Shown: piece after piece, positions 59,961-64,000 of the stretch | Position numbering within the stretch: position 1 is the stretch's first letter | Layout: every line of letters begins with the position of its first letter | The notes under the pieces: model-generated | What the model was told of the DNA's origin: nothing | What the model saw: only the letters and a program-made list of their open reading frames with translations | The model's database searches: none | DNA from: Actimicrobium sp034313845 | Lineage (GTDB): Bacteria > Pseudomonadota > Gammaproteobacteria > Burkholderiales > Burkholderiaceae_D | Length of the DNA: 64,000 nucleotides | Assembly: GCF_034313845.1 (NCBI RefSeq) | Contig: NZ_JAVIWN010000004.1 | Reading direction: 5' to 3' (one strand) | Position numbers and translations under genes: made by a program

Positions 59961-60349
59961 TTTTTCTCCACGATGACAAAAGCGACCGCATAGTCGGTTT
60001 CGTCGGTAATCGAGACCTGTGCGGTCAATTCGTGCTGCGCCATGAACGTGGCCAATGTGCCGCTGGTCACGATCACCGGCTTGCCACTTGGATCGTTCAA
60101 CGTTTGCATCGCACGCCAGGTCATCGGCATCCTCATTCCCAGGCCAATGGCTTTGGAAAAAGCTTCCTTGGCCGCAAAGCGCGTCGCAAGAAAACTTATT
60201 CCGCGCTGATCGGAACTGGCTGCCCGGTGATGATATTTTGCCAGTTCCTCAGTGCCAAGAATTTTCTCGGCAAACCGCGGACCGTGGCGCCTGAGCGCAG
60301 CGGCAATACGGTCTATGCGGATGATGTCGGTACCAATGCCGTAGATCAT
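59957..60349 (-). CDS. acpS: Holo-[acyl-carrier-protein] synthase
   Basis: Transfers phosphopantetheine from CoA to acyl carrier protein. The protein is 130 residues from ATG 60349 (MIYGIGTDIIRIDRIAAALR); the upstream extension overlaps the pdxJ-like gene. Metal- and CoA-binding motifs are GTDIIRIDRI and FLATRFAAKEAFSKAIG. It lies five bases after the pdxJ-like gene, so the two are one transcript. Confidence 0.95.
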   Translation of the reverse strand: MIYGIGTDIIRIDRIAAALRRHGPRFAEKILGTEELAKYHHRAASSDQRGISFLATRFAAKEAFSKAIGLGMRMPMTWRAMQTLNDPSGKPVIVTSGTLATFMAQHELTAQVSITDETDYAVAFVIVEKK

Positions 60350-60354
60350 GACTG

Positions 60355-61041
60355 TCAATGCCTGCGAGCTTGCGTCAGGATTGCCTTCATGTCCCCGACT
60401 GCCGTTTGCCAACCCACCGCAATCGCCCGGATCAGCAAAGATTGACCAACCTGAATCTGCATGACATCCTCTAGCGCGGCAAGACGAGCAGCATTGGTCA
60501 GGTCAAGCCCGTGCGCGATTTGCACTTGCATCCCGAGACGGGTCGCTGCAGCAGTGCATGTCGCGAGCCGCTCAAACTCTTCATCTGCGCGAACCGCATT
60601 TGTCGAAGTACCGTACATGCTCGCGTCAAATTCAATCGCATAGGCACCTGCAGCATGGGCTGCCTGCACTTGCTCAAGGTCGGTTTCGATGGCAAATGCC
60701 AGCTCTATTCCGTGCGCTTGCAATTGCTGCGTGATCTCAGCATTCCCGTCACCCATGACCATACAGACTCGCTGCGGCTGCATGCTGATCGCCTGAGCAA
60801 GCAGCTGACCACCCACTGGTAACCGCAAATGCAATTTGATCATCAGCTCTGAAACGATTGCTGCAAACACAGCCGGAGCGACCTCGCCTGTAAGCAGACT
60901 GATACCATCGGCACCGGCAGCTTGGGCAAGACGGGCAGCCTGAACAAGGTCCGGTCCGGGTCGATCAGAACGTAATCGAACCAGCGGCATCAGATCGACA
61001 TAAAAGTCCGGGCCAGTAGAATGCGGATTGAGATAACTCAT
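60355..61041 (-). CDS. pdxJ: PdxJ-like protein with degenerate active site
   Basis: A 228-residue homologue of pyridoxine 5'-phosphate synthase, in the normal pdxJ position between recO and acpS. Homology runs end to end (ARLAQAAGADGISLL; GVELAF-type strand; AVGWQTAVGDMKAILTQARR), but catalytic motifs differ from E. coli PdxJ as I recall it. VNIDHxATLR is YVDLMPLVRLR, VHLREDRRH is LLTGEVAPA, NLEMAV is HLRLPV, and LNIGHA is IQVGQS; only the AHGL His is clearly kept. About a dozen residues are deleted in the middle. It may have lost or changed activity. Confidence 0.8.
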   Translation of the reverse strand: MSYLNPHSTGPDFYVDLMPLVRLRSDRPGPDLVQAARLAQAAGADGISLLTGEVAPAVFAAIVSELMIKLHLRLPVGGQLLAQAISMQPQRVCMVMGDGNAEITQQLQAHGIELAFAIETDLEQVQAAHAAGAYAIEFDASMYGTSTNAVRADEEFERLATCTAAATRLGMQVQIAHGLDLTNAARLAALEDVMQIQVGQSLLIRAIAVGWQTAVGDMKAILTQARRH

Positions 61042-61056
61042 CGGTAGCGATACTTC

Positions 61057-61854
61057 CTAAAGCTGGGTCAGATCGATCAGGATCTGGCGGGTATTGAGGG
61101 GAACACCTCCGAGCTGATGCGCCAGCAAAAAACGCATCAGGAATTTACTCTGGCTTTGCGTCATCGACCCAGTGTAGTCTTCGCGCTCCATATCCAGTAA
61201 GGTCTGGCCCGAGACGCGTGGCCAGATATCGGACGGCCGGGCCGGTCGCGCACCGCGCTCCGGGTCAACCACATAGCTATTGCCTGGCACAACCCGTTGT
61301 CCCGTACTTGAACACATGCTGAGATCAGCCGCGACGCCGGTTTCCTTCATCAAGCTAAGCTCGAATTTACGCAAAACGATGGGTGCAGTTTCGCCGTGCG
61401 CCAGCTGATTGAGCGCTGACACATAATGATCGAACAGACCAGGATGCGGGTCATCCCTAGCGATCAGCTTGATCAGTAACTCGTTGAGATAGAACCCGCA
61501 CAGCAAAGCGGATTTTTCAAGAGGCAGCAAGCCACCGACCCATTCGGCCGCTGTCAGCGTCCGAATTTCGGATTTACCTGTCCAGCTCAATGACAGTGGC
61601 TGAAACGTTTGCAGTACGCCGCGCAGTGCAGAATGAGGACGCTTGGCACCTTTGGCCACCAGTCCGATTCGACCGTGCTCGCGGGTGAACACATCGATAA
61701 TCAGGCTGGTTTCCCTGTGCGGATAACTATGCAGCACAAAACCGGGCTGACCTGCGATGCGCAGGGTTTTCTCTGCGGGGGCCGCACGACGCGGACGCGC
61801 CAGCGGCTTGACCGTGGTCACCGGAAGTTCAGGCTGATCGGCCGCGCGAATCAC
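61057..61854 (-). CDS. recO: DNA repair protein RecO
   Basis: RecFOR-pathway protein that loads RecA onto SSB-coated DNA. The protein is 265 residues from a GTG start at 61854, ten bases after the era stop. The N-terminal OB-fold is recognisable in GFVLHSYPHRETSLIIDVFT and GRIGLVAKGAKRPHSALRGV, and the helical C-terminal part has AALLCGFYLNELL-like sequence (SALLCGFYLNELLIKLIARD). The usual Cys4 zinc motif of some RecO proteins is not seen. Its place after era is conserved. Confidence 0.95.
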   Translation of the reverse strand: MIRAADQPELPVTTVKPLARPRRAAPAEKTLRIAGQPGFVLHSYPHRETSLIIDVFTREHGRIGLVAKGAKRPHSALRGVLQTFQPLSLSWTGKSEIRTLTAAEWVGGLLPLEKSALLCGFYLNELLIKLIARDDPHPGLFDHYVSALNQLAHGETAPIVLRKFELSLMKETGVAADLSMCSSTGQRVVPGNSYVVDPERGARPARPSDIWPRVSGQTLLDMEREDYTGSMTQSQSKFLMRFLLAHQLGGVPLNTRQILIDLTQL

Positions 61855-61863
61855 CCTGTCGAC

Positions 61864-62766
61864 TTATTCGTAACCGTAAGCGCGCAGGCCCGCTTCGTTG
61901 TCGGCCCAGCCTGACTTGACCTTCACCCATATTTCGAGATAGACCGGACCACCAAACAGCCGCGCCATATCCAGTCTGGACTGCGTTGAAATTTCTTTCA
62001 GGCGTGCACCCTTCTGTCCGATCAGCATCGATTTGTGGGTGGAACGCTCGACCAGAATCGCGGCAAACACCCGGCGCAAATCACCTTCCTGTTCAAATTT
62101 TTCGATCAGTACCGTACTTGTGTATGGCAACTCATCACCGACGAACCGGAAAACTTTCTCACGAATGATCTCGGCAGCAAGAAATTTTTCACTCCGATCC
62201 GTGATGTCATCGGGACCAAACTCGGGAGGATTTTCGGGCAAGAAGCGCCGCGTTTCTTTTTGCAGGCCATCCAGCTGAAAACGTAATGTCGCCGAGACCG
62301 GTACCACCGCAGCAAAATCGTGCTTGGAAGCGATTTCTTGCGCGAACGGCAAAAGGACAGCCTTGTCCTTGACGCGGTCTGACTTGTTGATCACCAGGAT
62401 ACAAGGCACTGTATCCGGTATCAAATCCAGCACTTGCTGGTCCGCCGGTCCAAATGTTCCCGCTTCAATGAGGAACAGGATGACGTCCGCAGACGTCAGC
62501 GTATTAGCGACAGTTTTGTTGAGTGTCTTGTTGAGCGCATTCGCATGCTTGGTCTGGAAGCCGGGTGTGTCGACATAAATAAACTGCGTATCTTCAACAG
62601 TTTGAATGCCGGTAATACGATGCCGCGTAGTTTGCGCCTTGCGCGACGTGATGCTGACTTTTGCGCCGATCAGCGCATTCATCAACGTCGACTTGCCGAC
62701 ATTGGGACGACCGACAATAGCGATGTAGCCACAGCGGAAATTCGGGGTTGTTACTGATTCAGTCAT
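61864..62766 (-). CDS. era: GTPase Era
   Basis: Essential ribosome-assembly GTPase that binds 16S rRNA. The protein is 300 residues. G1 is AIVGRPNVGKSTLMNAL, switch region RKAQTTRHRITGI, G3 FIYVDTPGFQTKH, G4 LVINKSDRVKD and G5 VVPVSA. The C-terminal KH domain includes SMLIGQKGARLKEI. Its start overlaps the rnc stop (ATGA at 62763-62766), coupling the two. Confidence 0.97.
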   Translation of the reverse strand: MTESVTTPNFRCGYIAIVGRPNVGKSTLMNALIGAKVSITSRKAQTTRHRITGIQTVEDTQFIYVDTPGFQTKHANALNKTLNKTVANTLTSADVILFLIEAGTFGPADQQVLDLIPDTVPCILVINKSDRVKDKAVLLPFAQEIASKHDFAAVVPVSATLRFQLDGLQKETRRFLPENPPEFGPDDITDRSEKFLAAEIIREKVFRFVGDELPYTSTVLIEKFEQEGDLRRVFAAILVERSTHKSMLIGQKGARLKEISTQSRLDMARLFGGPVYLEIWVKVKSGWADNEAGLRAYGYE

Positions 62767-63698
62767 GCGATTTTCGATTGGGTAACGGAGATGGAAATGG
62801 CTGTTTCAGGAGCCGTTTCCGGCTCCTGCACAACAACGTTGGACGCAGGCAGCGCGAGCTTGCCCGCCTTGCCCGGCACTTTTTTTGGTTCGGCATACTT
62901 GCCTGGCATTGAAGACTCGGACGGGGCTCGCTCTGAAGCAGAGTCGGTCTGAATCGTCGCGATTCCAGTCAACTTCAATTGGGACGCACGCGGCTTGACC
63001 TTGCGTGCACCCGAACCGCCCTTGGACAGGGCTGACTGCAGGATATCCAGAGCGCATTGCGCCGCCGCTTGCTCTCCCGCACGACGACTTCCTCCGGCAC
63101 CAAAAACCTTGATGTCAAGCTTCGGCACAAGACATTCAATCTCGAATTCCTGATTATGGGCAGCACCGTGCGTTGCCACAACGTTGTACTGCGGGAGGGC
63201 GATTTTTCTGCCCTGCAAATATTCCTGCAGCAACGTTTTGGCGTCCTTGCCTAGCGTCTTCGGATCGACCGAATCCAGAATGGGAATGTAAAGTGAACGA
63301 ATAACATCTCGCGCCGCATCAAATCCGGCGTCCAGAAAAATCGCGCCGAACAGGGCTTCCAGCGTGTCCGACAGAATGGACGGACGCCTGAAGCCGCCGG
63401 ACTTGAGTTCGCCTTCGCCAAGATGCAAAAACTGTGAAATCTCCAACCGCTGTGCGATCTCGTACAACGCTTGTTGCTTGACCAGATTCGCCCGCAATCG
63501 GGAAAGGTCTCCTTCATCGACCTTGCTGTAGCGCTCGTATAGCAAGGAAGCGATGACACAATTCAATATTGAATCGCCTAAAAATTCCAGTCGTTCATTG
63601 TGGGCAACACTGTGGCTGCGATGCGTCAGCGCCTGCTGCAACAAGGTAGTGTCTTTAAACCAGTAAGCGAGTCGATCTTCCAGAAGCATACAATCCAT
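62763..63698 (-). CDS. rnc: Ribonuclease III with long basic C-terminal tail
   Basis: Double-strand-specific RNase that processes rRNA precursors. I chose ATG 63698 because MDCMLLEDRL then aligns with usual RNase III beginnings; GTG 63710 and ATG 63689 are alternatives. The protein is 311 residues. The catalytic signature is NERLEFLGDSILNC, the second acidic pair lies in DTLEALFGAIFLDAG, and the dsRNA-binding domain covers about 150-230. The last 80 or so residues are a Lys/Pro/Ala/Ser-rich tail, longer than in E. coli but common in betaproteobacteria. Confidence 0.96.
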   Translation of the reverse strand: MDCMLLEDRLAYWFKDTTLLQQALTHRSHSVAHNERLEFLGDSILNCVIASLLYERYSKVDEGDLSRLRANLVKQQALYEIAQRLEISQFLHLGEGELKSGGFRRPSILSDTLEALFGAIFLDAGFDAARDVIRSLYIPILDSVDPKTLGKDAKTLLQEYLQGRKIALPQYNVVATHGAAHNQEFEIECLVPKLDIKVFGAGGSRRAGEQAAAQCALDILQSALSKGGSGARKVKPRASQLKLTGIATIQTDSASERAPSESSMPGKYAEPKKVPGKAGKLALPASNVVVQEPETAPETAISISVTQSKIA

Positions 63699-63719
63699 TT
63701 CAGTCCACACGACACCGGG

Positions 63720-64000
63720 TTACTCGACCGGTTTCTTCGCGACGCCTTTCACAGTCGTCGCCGAATAATCAATTAACAACCAGGTAGGACCAATCAGTGG
63801 AATCTTTTTTTGATATGCCACGTTGATCTCGAAGTTATCGCCGTCTTTTACTACCTCCAGATCTTTGCTGGATATCGAGTCGATATAGCCGACACTTGCC
63901 TGTCGATCGAACGACGCCCGAATCTCTACCGGATTTTTCCCGTCAGCCTTCGCCGCTGTGATGGCCTTTTTGATCGACAGGAATTCGATCACGGTTGGCA
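63720..64000 (-). CDS. DUF4845 protein, C-terminal part (runs off right edge)
   Basis: The last 93 codons of a DUF4845-family protein, a small single-pass membrane protein regularly found between lepB and rnc in betaproteobacteria. Visible are EFLSIKKAITAAKADGKNP, ASFDRQASVGYIDSISSKDL and the hydrophobic-aromatic PLIGPTWLLIDYSATT, then the stop at 63720. Its function is unknown. The N-terminal part with the membrane helix lies beyond the window. Confidence 0.85.
   Translation of the reverse strand, partial: PTVIEFLSIKKAITAAKADGKNPVEIRASFDRQASVGYIDSISSKDLEVVKDGDNFEINVAYQKKIPLIGPTWLLIDYSATTVKGVAKKPVE

Overview
The window looks like chromosome of a betaproteobacterium, most probably Burkholderiales, family Oxalobacteraceae or close to it. 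The main reason is the right-hand housekeeping block: DUF4845 gene, rnc, era, recO, pdxJ-like, acpS, nagZ, uvrC, pgsA, two tRNA-Gly and tRNA-Cys, all on the minus strand, which is a conserved betaproteobacterial order. Base composition is moderately GC-rich throughout, with short AT-rich promoter stretches. I assign the family by gene order and protein style only; no search was run.

Left part (1-4837): the start of a Kup potassium permease, a three-gene TRAP transporter (dctP-dctQ-dctM, stop/start overlaps) and a divergent TSUP/TauE-type exporter. Next (4971-22863) comes a six-gene, tightly coupled plus-strand operon built around an 11.2-kb gene. Its genes are a TolC-like outer-membrane lipoprotein, an HlyD-type adaptor, a cytoplasmic sulfotransferase, a 3740-residue surface protein (ESPR-like leader, LEPR-XLL motif, DUF4347, beta-helix, 19 tandem Ig-like repeats, VCBS and cadherin/Ig C-terminus), a second HlyD protein with an extra N-terminal domain, and a polytopic M50 (HELGH) protease fused to a third HlyD-like adaptor. 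No ABC ATPase is present. This is the best candidate for an under-described system: export and maturation of a giant adhesin by a type-I-like envelope conduit that has a site-2-protease-like inner-membrane protein where the ABC exporter would be expected.

Middle (22870-38146): an EAL phosphodiesterase, a GST, an orphan ParB-domain protein, a MazEF-type pair (DUF3018 antitoxin), an IS3-type fragment, and an 11-gene tellurite/stress (Ter) module on the minus strand. The module combines a DUF475/TerC membrane protein, four TerD-domain proteins and an AIM24 protein with a biosynthetic set (ATP-grasp, two phosphoribosyltransferase-like proteins, HAD, HpcH/HpaI lyase). A glycerate kinase follows 18 bases after it and is probably co-transcribed.

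Accessory part (38410-55765): an ISL3-derived gene without recognisable catalytic residues, a DUF212/PAP2-related protein, an HTH plus receiver-like regulator, and many broken genes. The broken genes are a UvrA2-like gene frameshifted at a 7-bp tandem repeat, a chemoreceptor with one in-frame amber codon, a beta-propeller protein with two lesions, and remnants of a nucleotidyltransferase, VapC, IS4, ISL3 and IS3 elements. Intact genes among them encode a deacetylase-like secreted protein, an exported carboxymuconolactone-decarboxylase-like protein, an OprB-type porin and a spermidine-synthase-like protein. This stretch looks like a decaying accessory zone next to a tRNA cluster.

Right part (55792-64000): the tRNA and housekeeping block. 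Its pdxJ homologue has lost most residues known to form the PdxJ active site. No rRNA, CRISPR array, phage structural genes or conjugation genes were seen.
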